From contig NC_092261.1 in NCBI RefSeq assembly GCF_036320965.1, forward strand, positions 16,475,646-16,539,645: DNA of 64,000 bases, read 5' to 3'. Source of the stretch: Panulirus ornatus. Its lineage: Eukaryota; Arthropoda; Malacostraca; Decapoda; Palinuridae. The translations under genes and the position numbers were made by a program. Below, piece by piece: positions 40,556 through 54,995 of the stretch (the first letter of the stretch is position 1; every line of letters begins with the position of its first letter). Under the pieces are notes generated by a model, which was given only the letters and a program-made list of their open reading frames with translations, did no database searches and was not told where the DNA came from.

Positions 40556-42600
40556 ATAAACAAACAAAAATACAAGGTTAAGAGACGAGACAACACGAGT
40601 GTAAAACTTTCTTCTCGTGGTCAACAAACAGAATGAACAAAAATATAATTACATATACACACACAATTATGATCATTGTTTAAACTATAATGTCGACAAA
40701 TACGGAGCTGCATTACGCTAGCTTGTCAGTGTCTGAAGTTTAAGAGGCGGCGGTGGCTCCTACGCTATGGGCTACTGGCCATGTTGCCCAGTCTTCCACG
40801 ATCAATTTCCAGGTTGGCCAAGCCACTATAATGCCGTACGGGTAAACGCCTCACAACCAGTGTTATAACTTGACCCATCGGGAAACCAGATGACCATCTG
40901 CAACCGGTGGACCCATTTATACACTCCATCCCGGAATAAATTGAAAAAATAAACATGCCAATCCTAACATTAGTTACGACGTAACTTACTTTAGGCTACG
41001 TACGCTTTCGTAGGTTTAGTTCCAATGAAAATTATGCATAGAATAATGAAGTATGAGATGGTTAAATTTACAGCCCCTATTTGTAATTAGCCTAACTGTT
41101 AACGTCAGTAAACCAAACACAATATGAAGGACTTTGATTTGTAATATCTTCTGCTGATTTATGAGACCAGAACCCTAGCCAATATGCTAATGATTATGGC
41201 GTCTGGATCACGTGCAATATAACCACGATGACTGGTCGACTGACAAGAGTTTAAAGCCCGTTTCCGGCCAGATAACTTACAAAAGCTAGCAATCCAGCAA
41301 AACCAGTTCCGCTAACATTCTACTTATAAGATGGCTAGTTATTTTCACCTTTTAGGCCTATCGAGTCCAAGGGTCAGGAAGACCCACTAAAATCATTCAT
41401 CAATAGAAAAAAGAAATTAATATCTTCATCAGAGGGTAAAATAATTCTTAAAAGAAAAAAAAAAAAAACTACCAGCGCTCTCATTGCATGTATAACCGTC
41501 GTGACGAACTTCCAATGTTATTAGTGCATTTCATCCTTATATCACATAAACCTTGATACTAAAATTGCCTAATCCTCCTCGCCCCAGTTGGAAAGCTTAT
41601 TACGACACACGAAATTAATAACCACCTCGTCATATACAGTTATGCTAACATTAGCACACACGCCAGTGACATGACAGCGAACGAAACACCACCGAAAGTC
41701 AACGGAATAAAGCAAAATCACACAGAAAGTGACGCTCGTTAGCCATGCCAGTAAAACAGGTGCGTCACAGTAAAAAAAAACTAACCTGTTACGGTGGATT
41801 CGAGGGTACTGGGGCTGAAAATGATTCATGTGTACTTGGTCTATACCAGCAGAAGGACAGTCAGTGCAGTCACGGCGCCGTGCGGTACGACAACAGTACG
41901 TCTAGTCGAATTCCAGCTCAGAACATACGTGCAGAAACGATCTCTCGGAGAATATCACACCATCGCTGTATGCTTGCTGAGGTCACCAACACTTCATGCG
42001 TCCTTCGCGACTGTATCTTACTTTCAAACGACTCTCTTTATGGAAGAAATAAGCCACTAGAAGGGACAACACGTTACCATGTAAACATCCTCGGCGCACG
42101 CGCAGTACAAAGCCAAGATAGACACAACGTGGAATGCTAACAACGATCATTGAAAGATACCAAACTTATATTTGTAGGTTTAGCAAGGTTTTCATGTGAT
42201 CATCAAATAGATGCTGGAACCCTCGATAAGTGCTCCAATTTTAAGAAGACTTTAGCTAAACCCATGAGAAAAATTGAGTTTAGGCTCGTTCTTGTCAAAA
42301 ATATAAACATGGAGCTTCGTTCGCTTATTATCGGTAAAGCGATTCTTTCTTCTTCAGTGATCCATTCGCTATGTAAATGATCTGTTCTATCATTTCATTC
42401 TGTTTTATCAGCCTTTATGTTTACCATATGAAAAACTGATAACTATAAAAGATTTTAATACGATGGAGTACAGTCATTCCATTTGCTACGTTGCTCACAG
42501 GCAGGGAACAATGATTTCTTGAATGCATTTCATACCTTTTTTTTTTGCCAATGACACATGTGATTTCCTCTGATGGAATAATTAGTTACACTGTCATTAA
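39720..42600. other. longest repeat-poor stretch, no gene recognised
   Basis: Mixed sequence with only short frames. A (GT)n of about 17 units lies at 40519-40552 and A runs near 40133 and 41455-41467. An ATG in a GCGACAACATGGCTTCCGG context at about 39746 opens only 12 codons. If a host exon or regulatory region exists in this window, this unique stretch is a reasonable place to look, but I see no positive evidence. Confidence 0.4.
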
Positions 42601-42605
42601 TGGAA

Positions 42606-44270
<1,665 letters not shown>

Positions 44271-44341
<71 letters not shown>
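44271..44341. repeat. (CT)n microsatellite
   Basis: About 35 units. Confidence 0.97.
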
Positions 44342-44346
<5 letters not shown>

Positions 44347-44689
44347 GTAAGCCAGTCTCAAAACAGCTACCCGTTTATACTTCAGTTGTAATAAACCCAC
44401 ATCAGTGATAGGTACTCACGAATACATACATATACAGACAAATGAACACATTAATCTCATCAATAACAGAGCAACCTACAACATGGAAAGGGAGGCTATT
44501 TAGTATCCTCTTGCACTTGAGTCTGTGACAAGCTCCAACCTTCAGCAGGGAATAACACGCCCATTATCTTGTCCTCTTCTTGACTCGTGTAACCTCAAGG
44601 TCAGTGAAGCCGAACGCCTCTCATATGTCTCCTGACGTAAATGTTTACTACCGCTGTGTGATGTGGGGAAGGGCCATGTATGTGCAAGA

Positions 44690-46060
44690 GGGGTTTCGTG
44701 CGTGAGTGTGAGGTTACCCATTTGCACAGTAAGAGGAGGGAGTTCTACACTCGTGGGGCCCCATCTCTTGAACTTTACGATACTTTTTACTCTTCTGTAT
44801 ACTCTTTTTATTCACAGTTTCATCGGCTATCATATTCCAGTCATCCATTACTCTGGTACCACAAAATTCCTTCTCTATATATCTTGTAAGGAGTTCCTAA
44901 CTCCAGGTCTTGTTAGGTCCTCTGTCTTAGCATCTTTCGAAGAAGTGGTTTAGAAACTTGGTTGTTATCAGCTCGCCTCGTACTCTTCACGCTACCATGA
45001 TGGGCAACATTGCCTCTAACGTGTCACTGTAACTGAACTCTCTTAATTCTCACATCATCTTTGTTGTCCTCCTCTGGATCTTCTCTTCCAAGTCCTTGGG
45101 CTCCTTGATAGGCAGTGACCAGCATCAGAAGCATATTCAATTTTGGGCTAACATGCGCTTTCTAAGCAATTACTTGTACATGTGCCTAACAGCGATCCTA
45201 ATATCTGCCAGCAGACAGCTAGTCGTTATCATAATTCTCCAAACATGGAGCTCTGATGACTGGTTAGGTTCAACGTCGACTTCCAAGTTCCTCTCACAGA
45301 AACATTCCTGCAGGTTATTCCTGCTTGATAGCATTCACAGTGAGGTCCTTCACTGTGTCTCATCCTCCATACTTTCCGTCTATCGGACTGAAATTTTGTC
45401 AACCATGTATCAGACCAATTATAAAGTCTGTCTTTTAAGTTGGTGCAATCCTTATTCTTTACTTTCCTCGTGACTTAGACATCATCCGCAAACATATTCA
45501 GGTATGCGTCCCATCCTTCCGTCGACTCATTTCTGTAAATCAAGAATAGCAATGGCTTGCGGATCGAGCCCTGCAGCACGCCGGTACTGACCTCAACCAT
45601 TTCCGAGAGGGCTTCTCTGACATGCGACCTCTGTCCTCTTCCGCTGAGGTAAATTTCCTTCCATCGATGAGTCTCCACTGCATACATGACCAAAAATTCA
45701 GCCTCTATCAGCCTCAAATGTGGTATAGTGTCAAACGCTTTCCGTTAAACCAGGAACACACACTCTACCCATCTTTCTCTTGTGTTTAAAACGAAGCTCG
45801 CTCTCTCGTACAAGTCTATGAGATTCTGTTACGTATGACTTCTCTGAATCCGCGTTCTCCCTAACTGAGGTAATTTCTCCTTTGCTATTCCATCCATTTC
45901 CTCTCTGATTATCGTTTTCCGTCTTTCACAGACTACACTCCTGCAAGAGCAATGTCAGTAGTTCTGCGCAATTTCAAAGTCGTCTTTCTTAAATACATGC
46001 ACGATATTTGCCCTCTTCAACTCAAGCAGCTTGTTAAGCGTATCTAAATACACTTTTTGA
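44690..46060 (-). mobile_element. CR1-like LINE relic, reverse transcriptase to 3' end
   Basis: On the minus strand, decayed frames give WVECVFLV then RKAFDTIPHLRLIEAEF near 45770-45700. YLSGRGQRSHVREALSEMVE, STGVLQGSIRKPLLFLIYRN and YLNMFADDV follow, with FADD at 45492-45481. Further on is LEEKIQRRTTKMM near 45090-45050. A C-terminal region with DDWNMIADETVNKKSIQKS lies near 44850-44790. The 3' UTR contains GTGTAGAACTCCCTCCTCTT, matching the tail of the element at 31661-32207, so the two belong to the same or a sister family. In-frame stops are frequent. The longest clean piece is 80 codons (45717-45475). Confidence 0.78.
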
Positions 46061-46331
46061 GCGTGTGCTTGTGTGTGCGTTTAGTTCTCACACATCTTAG
46101 CTGGTGTAGTTTGTTATGTCCATCCATTTCCTAAACAAGCATGCGCACGAATTCAGTATTTCTCGAACACCTCCTACAGGAAAATATGCTTTATTAAATA
46201 ACTTCGGGGTCGTGCGTGTACGGTGAGCGAAAAGAGTTGGCGGTCGTATTCGTAAATCTCGTTCATAGGCTGCTTTACCGCACATGCTATTGACCAAACG
46301 AGTCAATAGCACACCAGGAACAAGTTAACTA

Positions 46332-46336
<5 letters not shown>

Positions 46337-46395
<59 letters not shown>
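46337..46395. repeat. (CT)n microsatellite
   Basis: About 29 units. A second, short (CT)n lies at 46642-46661. Confidence 0.97.
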
Positions 46396-46397
<2 letters not shown>

Positions 46398-47282
46398 CCC
46401 ATGCCCAGGCTCTGGTCATAACTTCCACCAAGGCTAGTGAGAATTTTCAGATTATCAAATGATCGCGAGATTACAGGATCAATCATCGAGATAATATGTC
46501 TCTTCCATTATGCCCGAGTGTCTTCGAGGCTCGATGTCTTTGGGTGGTGGTGGTACAGTCCGTGTGCATGTTGTCCGTGAGGAGCTTCGCGCTGCATATA
46601 GACCGTATGTCATCTGTTGCCTGTCAGTAACTTGCTTTACGTCTCTCTCTCTCTCTCTCTCGCAGATACTCCGTCTGCTGTGCACCTCCTCACACCGTGT
46701 GTCGGGGAGGCGGTGCTCTGAATTCCTGAGCCCAAGGGCAGAGCAAAGTGGGGCTCAGTTTAGTCATGAGTGAGACAAAATGTTTCTGACACGAAACGTG
46801 AAGGAACCTGGCTATAGAACGAACAAGAAGGCTCCTAATGAACGGATACTATAGATAGGAAAATGGAAAAATCTCTTAAGAAAATAGAAGAAAGGGTAGG
46901 AGGAGAAAATGATATATACTACACGTAGGAGTGGTGATACAACGATCATGAATAATATACAAAATCAATTATACTCTTTTTATACGTTGGTGATTGGTGC
47001 CTTCATCTTCCTCGTGGTTCTGGTCTCTTATCAGACCTCCAGCATCTAGACACACACACACACACACGAAGGACAAGCCAACAAGCAAGCAGCATCACGA
47101 ACTACCAAAACGACACGAGAATTGCAGTCGTCTTGTGGAAGCCAATAATTCTGGTAATGATCACTGGCAAAACCCACGAGCCTAAGTTACCGGCATAAGG
47201 GGTCCCACAAAGTGTCTCTGGACACGTAAAGTGAAGGTAATAGTTTTTACGTTGGGGTAAATGGAAGAGTTCTTATTGCTTA

Positions 47283-47285
<3 letters not shown>
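46396..47285. other. unique sequence, no gene recognised
   Basis: A short (AC)n lies at 47049-47067. Frames are short. Confidence 0.4.

Positions 47286-47343
<58 letters not shown>
47286..47343. repeat. (TG)n microsatellite
   Basis: About 29 units. Confidence 0.97.
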
Positions 47344-47344
<1 letters not shown>

Positions 47345-47482
47345 TTACTAATGCTGTTACGGGGAAAGAATTTTGCCCTTGCCCCGTATCTGAACGATGT
47401 ATAAATACATGTACCATGTTTTTACTACTATATGTGCATACATACATACATACATATACACACACAAAAAAACATATACATC

Positions 47483-47652
47483 GACCTCGGCCACGTACCC
47501 ATTTATCTACCTGCTACGAGATGAGGATCAACACCTGGTTTGGGTGCGGGCCCACTTCAGGCGCTCAGCATTCGAACCCATGCAAGCCGGATCCCGGATG
47601 GGGTCGAGGTGACTCATCGTCAGTAATAATAACCAATACACCACAGAGACCC

Positions 47653-47654
<2 letters not shown>
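47483..47654 (-). mobile_element. tRNA-derived SINE (type 1), best copy
   Basis: The minus strand begins AGGGTCTCTGTGGTGTATTG, containing an A box (TGGTGTATTGG, complement at 47633-47643). It reaches a B box GGGTTCGAATGC (complement at 47568-47579) about 65 bp later, the spacing of a tRNA promoter. A tRNA-unrelated body follows (AACCAGGTGTTGATCCTCAT ... AAATGGGTACGTGGCCGAGG) and is shared with 14772-14905 and 15985-16116. SINEs of this type are transcribed by RNA polymerase III and moved by a LINE. Its 5' end abuts (TG)n at 47655. Confidence 0.75.

Positions 47655-47695
<41 letters not shown>
47655..47695. repeat. (TG)n microsatellite at a SINE 5' end
   Basis: About 20 units directly next to the SINE head. 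Confidence 0.97.
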
Positions 47696-47696
<1 letters not shown>

Positions 47697-48132
47697 ATAG
47701 TTATCCTACAACTAACACTTTAGGTCAAGTTCCTTAGAGAGATGACACCTACTGCTAAACCCAGACACAAGGACTGAAAAAAAAAAGAAAACGGACGAAA
47801 AAACAGAACCTTCAGTCTGGAAACTGAGGAAGTACTAGCCAAAGATGGTGACTTCGTTCAAGGGGAGTATAACCAAATATTCCAGATAGCTAGATCTTTG
47901 GTTTGGACAGCTTATAATAATGATGATTTAGAAAACAAAACAAAACCAAAAAAAGTTTTGGTTCTGGAAGCAAAGCTGGTGCTGGCAGGGGGGGTAAGGA
48001 GTTGGGTGGAGGTTGAGTGGAGGTGGGGGAGAATCTGAGAAGGATAAAGTTAAATCTATAAAGTAAATCTATACTGTATTTGGAGCTCGACAAGAAACGT
48101 ATTTCTGGATCTTGTCCCCCCCACCCCTCAAG

Positions 48133-48134
<2 letters not shown>
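47696..48134. other. unique sequence, no gene recognised
   Basis: A-rich patches only. Confidence 0.4.

Positions 48135-48208
<74 letters not shown>
48135..48208. repeat. (GA)n microsatellite
   Basis: About 37 units. Confidence 0.97.
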
Positions 48209-48211
<3 letters not shown>

Positions 48212-48495
48212 GCACAACTGCCCAGGACTTTTCTTCCCTTTGAAGTCACCAGATGGTTGAAAGTATTGATTGTAACGCTGACTCTCCAGAACCTCTTTAT
48301 TCCATCTATATAATTCATCAAGCAACGCTACTCTATCCTCTTTGCTTACACTGCTTACTGAAAAACTGTCTCCATTATGTACACGTCCTCAAGATGTCAA
48401 GGGGAATTGTAAAGATGGAGACAGGAGAAGGATAAGTAGGACGAGAAGAAGAAGAAGAAAGGATGGAGGGAGCATGAGATGAAAATACGAATGAT

Positions 48496-48499
<4 letters not shown>

Positions 48500-48587
<88 letters not shown>
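48500..48587. repeat. (GA)n microsatellite
   Basis: About 44 units, among the longest GA arrays in the window. Confidence 0.97.
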
Positions 48588-48593
<6 letters not shown>

Positions 48594-49169
48594 AAGAAGG
48601 AAATTGAGGATACACACTGATATAAAGGAAAGACAAAGAGTGAAAAAAAAAAAAATCGAAACCAGGGAGTTAGGGAATCATGATGAAAAGACAATAGAAA
48701 ATATACATTTCTGTATCCTTTTTATGGCACGTTCAGGAAAGCATATAAACACGATTTTCATGACAGAGGAAAAGGAAAATCAAGTACAGCGGAAGGAGAT
48801 TCGAAACAAAAACCCTCCCACGCCAGTGGAGTGACGGGGAGGCTAAATGCTCTCCTCATAATGAGTTTTGAGGGACTAGGAGAAGAAGACTTGGAGAATT
48901 AACAACAAAAGTAATGCTTCTCGCCATCACATCCTCACCTCTGTGAAGTGTGCGAGACGAGACGTGCTCACGCTACTCCTGTCTTGCTGGATCCCCTTTC
49001 CTCGCACTCACCTCAACCCTTACACACTACTACAAATAAGTCACTCCTCCTCCTCCTCAACAAATATTCACTCACCTCCCGGATCGACCTTCAAACCTCA
49101 TCCACCTCTTTACTCATTCTTGAAACACTTGCATCTTACATCAGTGCCCCCGTGCGCCCCGCCCACAGC
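48588..49169. other. unique sequence leading into the 33-bp array
   Basis: A-rich then C-rich. The 464-codon frame that covers the array begins at 48943. Its first residues (MKCARRDVLTLLLSCWIPFP) are weakly signal-peptide-like, but I regard the frame as fortuitous. Confidence 0.4.
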
Positions 49170-50185
49170 GCCTAAACACACCCACCACTCGTTCTTCCCC
49201 CACGCTACCTCATCCATGCCACCCATCCCACTGTTCCACCCCCACCCACGGCACTCAATCCACTGTTCTACCTCCACCACGGCACCCAATCCACTGTTCC
49301 ACCCCCACCCATGCCACCCAATCCACTGTTCCACCCCCACCCACGCCACCCAATCCACTGTTCCATCGACCACCCACGCTACGGTACCCACCATTCCACC
49401 GCCCACTCACACTACGCTACCCACTGTTCCACCGCCCACCCACACTACGCTACCCACTGTTCCACCGTCCATCCACACTACGCTACCCACCATTCCACCG
49501 CCCACCCACACTACGCTACCCACTGTTCCACCGTCCACCCACACTACGCTACCCACTGTTCCACCGCCCACCCACACTGCGCTACCCACTGTTCCACCGC
49601 CCACCCACACTACGCTACCCACTGTTCCACCGTCCACCCACACCACGCTACCCACTGTTCCACCGTCCACCCACACCACGCTACCCACTGTTACACCGTC
49701 CACCCACACCACGCTACCCACTGTTCCACCGTCAACCCACACTACGCTACCCACCATTCCACCGCCCACCCACACTACGCTACCCACTGTTCCACCGTCC
49801 ACCCACACTACGCTACCCACTGTTCCACCGTCCACCCACACTACGCTACCCACTGTTCCACCGCCCACCCACACTGCGCTACCCACTGTTCCACCGCCCA
49901 CCCACACTACGCTACCCACTGTTCCACCGTCCACCCACACTACGCTACCCACTGTTCCACCGTCCACCCACACTACGCTACCCACTGTTCCACCGCCCAC
50001 CCACACTACGCTACCCACTGTTCCACCGCCCACCCACACTACGCTACCCACCATTCCACCGCCCACCCACACTACGCTACCCACTGTTCCACCGCCCACC
50101 CACACTACGCTACCCACCATTCCACCGCCCACCCACACTACGCTACCCACTGTTCCACCGTCCATCCACACCACCCAACCCACGG
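49170..50185. repeat. 33-bp minisatellite, about 28 copies
   Basis: The unit is CCACCCACACTACGCTACCC then ACTGTTCCACCGC. It is regular from about 49400 to 50165. A looser precursor lies at 49195-49390, where the units read CCACCCAATCCACTGTTCC. Variant sites are few: C/T after CCG, ACTACG/ACCACG/ACTGCG, and ACTGTT/ACCATT. The order of variants suggests block duplications. 33 is a multiple of 3 and the unit has no stops, so frames of 464 and 382 codons (plus) and 258 codons (minus) all stay open; the first would encode an 11-residue THTTLPTVPPP-type repeat. The substitutions do not clearly favour synonymous sites in that frame, which argues against coding. Confidence 0.93.
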
Positions 50186-50718
50186 AAGCCCACAGACCTC
50201 TACGAAGTCATTCATTCTACTGGCCACTCGACGCATCCGCCTTGCTCCCCACCCATGTTGTCTCCCCACGTCCTGCTCCCCAACCCAAATCCTTGCCCCT
50301 AACCCATGCCCTCGACTCCCCGAGACACGGCCTGTAGCTCCCCAACCCACGCCTTGCCCTCTGCGACACACGCGTGCCCTATGCTCCCCACGGCTCTTCA
50401 CCCCGAACCCACGATCTACTCCCCGACCCACGCTTCCCCCCGACCTCCCTCCCTGCTAACGGTTATTACATATTGCATCCCTGAAGCTGCGGCCCTTCAG
50501 AATTGATGAAGTGGGCTATTACGGTGGTCTCGGTTCAACTCCCCCACCCCCTCTTCGCTCCCGCTTCTGAGGTGGACCATCGCCGTGGTCTGCTCCCGAT
50601 TCCGCTTCTGAAGTGGATTACACCCAGAGGGAGGGGGGGTGTCTACGTTCACTGCCGCTTCCGAAGTCGATTATCCCCCGGATTCAACCTCGCTCCCGCT
50701 TCTGAAGTGAGATATCTC

Positions 50719-50722
<4 letters not shown>
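50186..50722. other. C-rich sequence, decayed edge of array and unique DNA
   Basis: Loose CCCAACCCA(T/C)G(C)C repeats run to about 50450. GCTTCTGA(A/G)GTGGA recurs near 50563, 50604 and 50698, suggesting a decayed tandem repeat. Confidence 0.45.
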
Positions 50723-50788
<66 letters not shown>

Positions 50789-50829
50789 TGGGACGTAACA
50801 ATGTACCTGTTTGCTTCACACACACACAC

Positions 50830-50891
<62 letters not shown>

Positions 50892-50989
50892 CACAAACTC
50901 ATACACACAGACACACAAACTCGTACACACACAAACACACAAACTCATACACACACACACACACACACACACACCACTTTACCTCGTCC

Positions 50990-51069
<80 letters not shown>
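50723..51069. repeat. cluster of (CT)n, (CA)n and (GA)n microsatellites
   Basis: (CT)n lies at 50723-50785. An interrupted (CA)n with ACTCATACAC and ACTCGTACAC spacers lies at 50818-50972. (GA)n lies at 50994-51069. The CT and GA tracts are complementary and 210 bp apart, so the region could fold into a long imperfect hairpin. Confidence 0.95.
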
Positions 51070-51071
<2 letters not shown>

Positions 51072-51574
51072 CAGAGTAATAAACTGTGATCCCTCATAAC
51101 TCGTCAGCACGATAAATTAAACTCTTCATGTTTAATCACATCGAATCTTTTTCCCCAACAGCAACAAGAGGCAATTACACCCTGGACCGATGACGGAAAC
51201 GGATGATGAAAGGAGAGAGAGAGAGCCACCCACACATTTGCTAAAAAGTTCCCCGCGAGATTACGAGGAAGACAAGATCAAGGGGGAGGGGGATGGGTGT
51301 TTGGGGGGGGGGGACACACACACACACACACACGGACGGACGGACGAGCCGCCGCCACTGCTACTAAACGAGCCTGACTGTAATTCCTCGTACCGGGGAA
51401 ATGAAATGAGAGCCTAACGACCCGTCTCACTCGACCTAACTACCCTCGGAAGGGGGCGGGAACTACCCTCGATGGAGGCGTAACTGTCCCGGCGTATAAG
51501 TCACGTCCGGCAAGCACGCCAATCAGGAATTACGAGAGGGTTATTATTTCAGGGCTTCCCCCTCCCACCTCCCT
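51070..51574. other. unique sequence with short G and CA runs
   Basis: A G run lies at 51302-51312 followed by a short (CA)n. No gene is recognised. Confidence 0.4.
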
Positions 51575-52095
51575 TATTTTGGGGCCTTCCCTACCCGTCT
51601 CCCTTACTTCAGGCCTTCCTTCCCCCTTCCTTACTTCAGGGCTTCCCCCTCCTTCCCTTACTTCAGGGCTTCCCCCTCCTTCCCTTACTTCAGGGCTTCC
51701 CTCCACCTCCCTTACTTCAGACCTTTCCTCCCTTCCTTACTTCAGGGCTTCCTTCCCCCTCCCTTACATCAGGGCTTCCCTCCATCTCCCTTACCTAAGG
51801 CCCTCTCCCTCCCTCCATTACTTCAGCGCTTTCCCCTCCCTCACTTACATCAGGCCATCCCCCTTCCCCTCCCATACTTCAGGGCCCTCCCCCTCCCTTA
51901 CTTCGAGGCCTTCCCTCCCCCTCCCTTACTTCAAGACCTCCCCTCCCCCTCCCTTACTTCAGGGCTTCCCTCCCCATCCCTTACTTCAGGCCTTCCCTTC
52001 CCCTCTCTTACTTCAGATCTTCCCCCTCCCTCCCTTACTTGAAGCCTTCCCTGCCCCTCCCTTACGTCAGGGCCTTTCCCTCCCCTTCCCTTATA
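51575..52095. repeat. pyrimidine-rich minisatellite, about 24-27 bp
   Basis: About 20 units of CCCTTACTTCAGGGCTTCCC with CTCC-rich spacers of varying length. The 209-codon Pro/Ser/Leu-rich frame is a translation of the array. Confidence 0.9.
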
Positions 52096-53110
52096 ACGGT
52101 TGTTTTAAGACAGCTGGTTGGCTGGCTAGCTGGCTGCTTAGGGCGTGGGCGTCGGCGCTGGGTTATGCAGTACCCTTGAGAGTGATTGGGTTCTCTATGG
52201 CGTTTTAAATTGGATGGTTAGGAAGGGTGAAGAAAAAAAAAAAAGAGTAGGATGGGTTAGGCAGGGTAAGACAGCTTAGAAAAGGAAGATAATTTCAGAG
52301 TGTACCGATGTACAGTGAAGGTTTAATGATAGTGTGTGTGTGGAGCATAGGTTTTGACTGTGTGTCAGTTTTCTTGTCTAAGTTCTTTCCTTGGGTGTTT
52401 GTACGGGGTTGATTTCCATTTTCGAGGGGTCGTGTACGGACGTGGGGAAAGTTTTGAATGTTTTTATCTTTTCATACGTTTGCAAAGCTGCAGGTGGGTT
52501 CTGTGGTCTTGTACATGGATGAGGTCTACGTCATTATACATGGGTGTCGGTAGGTTCTGTGGTTGTGCATATATACGGTTTAGGTTCTCTGATCGGGTCT
52601 TCGGATGTAAGTGGGTGGGATCTGTGGGATGTCTATGTGGGTACGTTCTGCGTGGTTGGTGAGGTAAGGTTCTATGGCTTTTGCCGTGGTTGTGGTCTTT
52701 ACACTGTGCAATGGTCTTCTTGAGCGAGGTCTTCTCTCACGCTTACATGGCTGTAGGAGTTCACCGTGCTCTTGTGTGTGGTGGAGTTCTCCATGGCATT
52801 TATGTGACTGTAGGTAACGGCGTTTATGTGATCATAGGTGGACTTAAATGACCATGTTTGTGAATGGATAACTCGGGCACATGATGCATGTGTATTTTGT
52901 GGCTGTGTTGGTGGCAAGAGTTCTCCGTGCACCAGCATGGGTGCAGGAGAGGTTTGTGGGCGTGTATATGTGGTGGGCATCAGGGTTTTGGAATTGTTTT
53001 TTAGGTGGGCATTGTGTGGAGGTACGAGTACCACTGGGGAAGGAACGGAGAATTAACCAACACTTCGTTTTCGCTCCTTAAGTGGATTCATCCAGGATTT
53101 GCTTGTACTC
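52096..53110. other. GT-rich sequence with faint tandem structure
   Basis: Words such as GGTTCTGTGGT, GTACATGGATGAGGTCT and TACATGGGTG recur irregularly at about 50-70 bp between 52490 and 52960, which suggests a heavily decayed minisatellite. No gene is recognised. Confidence 0.4.
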
Positions 53111-53129
53111 AAATATTTACGAATTTTCA

Positions 53130-54995
53130 CTACTTGAATACGTTTTTCGGAGGAAATAAGCATTCACTTCCTTATTACATTTTTGGAGGAAATAAGCATT
53201 CACTTCCATATTACATTTTTTTGGAGGAAATAAGCATTCACTTCCTTATTACATTTCTCGGAGGAAATAAGCATTCACTTCCTTATTACATTTCTCGGAG
53301 GAAATAAGCATTCACTTCCTTATTAAGTTTTTTCTGAGAAAATAAGCATTCACTTCCTTATTACATTTCTCGGAGGAAATAAGCATTCACTTCCTTATTA
53401 CATTTTTTCTGAGAAAATAAGTATTCACTTCCTTATTACATTTCTCGGGGGAAAAGCATTCACTTCCTTATTACATTTTTCAGAGGAAATAAGCTTTCAC
53501 TTCCTTATTACATTTCTCAGAAGAAATAAGCATTCACTTCCTTATTACATTTTTCGGAGGAAATAAGTATTCACTTCCTTAATACATTTCTCGGAGGGTA
53601 TAAGCATTCACTTCCTTATTCCATTATTGGAGGAAATAAGCATTTACTTCCTTATTGCATTTCTAGGAGGAAATAAGCATTCACTTCCTCATTACATTCT
53701 TCGGAGGGAATGAGCATTCACTTCCTTATTACGTATCTCGGAGGAAATAAGCATTCACTTCCTCAAAACATTCTTCGGAGGGAATAAGCACTCACTTCCT
53801 TATTACGTATCTCGGAGGAAATAAGCATTCACTTCCTCAAAACATTCTTCGGAGGGAATAAGCACTCACTTCCTTATCACGTATCTCGGAGGAAATAAGC
53901 ATTCACTTCCTCATTACATTCTTCGGAGGGAATGAGCATTCACTTCCTTATTACACATCTCGGAGGAAATAAGCATTCACTTCCTTATTACATTCTTCGA
54001 AGGAAACAAGTATTCACTTCCTTATTACATATCTCGGAGGAAATAAGCATTCGCTTCCTCATTACATATCTCGGACGAAATAAGCATTCACTTCCTTATT
54101 ACATATCTCGAAGGAAATAAGCATTCACTTCCTCATTACATATCTCGGAGGAAATAAGCATTCACTTCCTTATTACATATTTCGAAGGAAATAAGCATTC
54201 ACTTCCTTATTACATATTTCGAAGGAAATAAGCATTCACTTCCTCAAAACATTCTTCGGAGGGAATGAGCATTCACTTCCTTATTACACATCTCGGAGGA
54301 AATAAGCATTCACTTCCTTATTACATTCTTCGAAGGAAACAAGTATTCACTTCCTTATTACATATCTCGGAGGAAATAAGCATTCGCTTCCTCATTACAT
54401 ATCTCGGACGAAATAAGCATTCACTTCCTTATTACATATCTCGAAGGAAATAAGCATTCACTTCCTTATTACATATCTCGGAGGAAATAAGCATTCACTT
54501 CCTCATTACATTCTTCGAAGGAAATAAGCATTCACTTCCTCATTACATATCTAGAAGGAAATAAGCATTCACTTCCTTATTACATATCTCAGAGGAAATA
54601 AGCATTCACTTCCTCATTACATTCTTCGAAGGAAATAAGCATTCACTTCCTCATTACATTCTTCGGAGGTAATAAGCATTCACTTCCTTATTACATATCT
54701 CGAAGGAAATAAGCATTCACTTCCTTATTACATATCTCGGAGGAAATAAGCATTCACTTCCTCATTACATTCTTCGAAGGAAATAAGCATTCACTTCCTC
54801 ATTACATATCTCGAAGGAAATAAGCATTCACTTCCTTATTACATATCTCAGAGGAAATAAGCATTCACTTCCTCATTACATTCTTCGGAGGAAATAAGCA
54901 CTCACTTCCTTATTACGTATCTCGGAGGAAATAAGCATTCACTTCCTTTTTACATATTTCGAAGGAAATAAGCATTCACTTCCTTATTACATCAT
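53130..54995. repeat. 37-bp minisatellite, about 50 copies, with a 333-bp internal duplication
   Basis: The unit is AAATAAGCATTCACTTCCTT then ATTACATATCTCGGAGG. Left-end units (53130-53700) vary most in length and sequence. From about 53700 the variants form patterns (CTCATTACATTCTTCGGAGG versus TTATTACATATCTCGAAGG). The segment 53932-54120 recurs without change at 54265-54453, an offset of 333 bp (nine units), showing a recent block duplication. Sixty-codon frames occur within each block but are not genes. Confidence 0.95.

Noticed and set aside
50723..51069. Designed or functional long hairpin from facing (CT)n and (GA)n tracts
   Set aside because: Complementary dinucleotide tracts are common in this window and such facing pairs are expected by chance.
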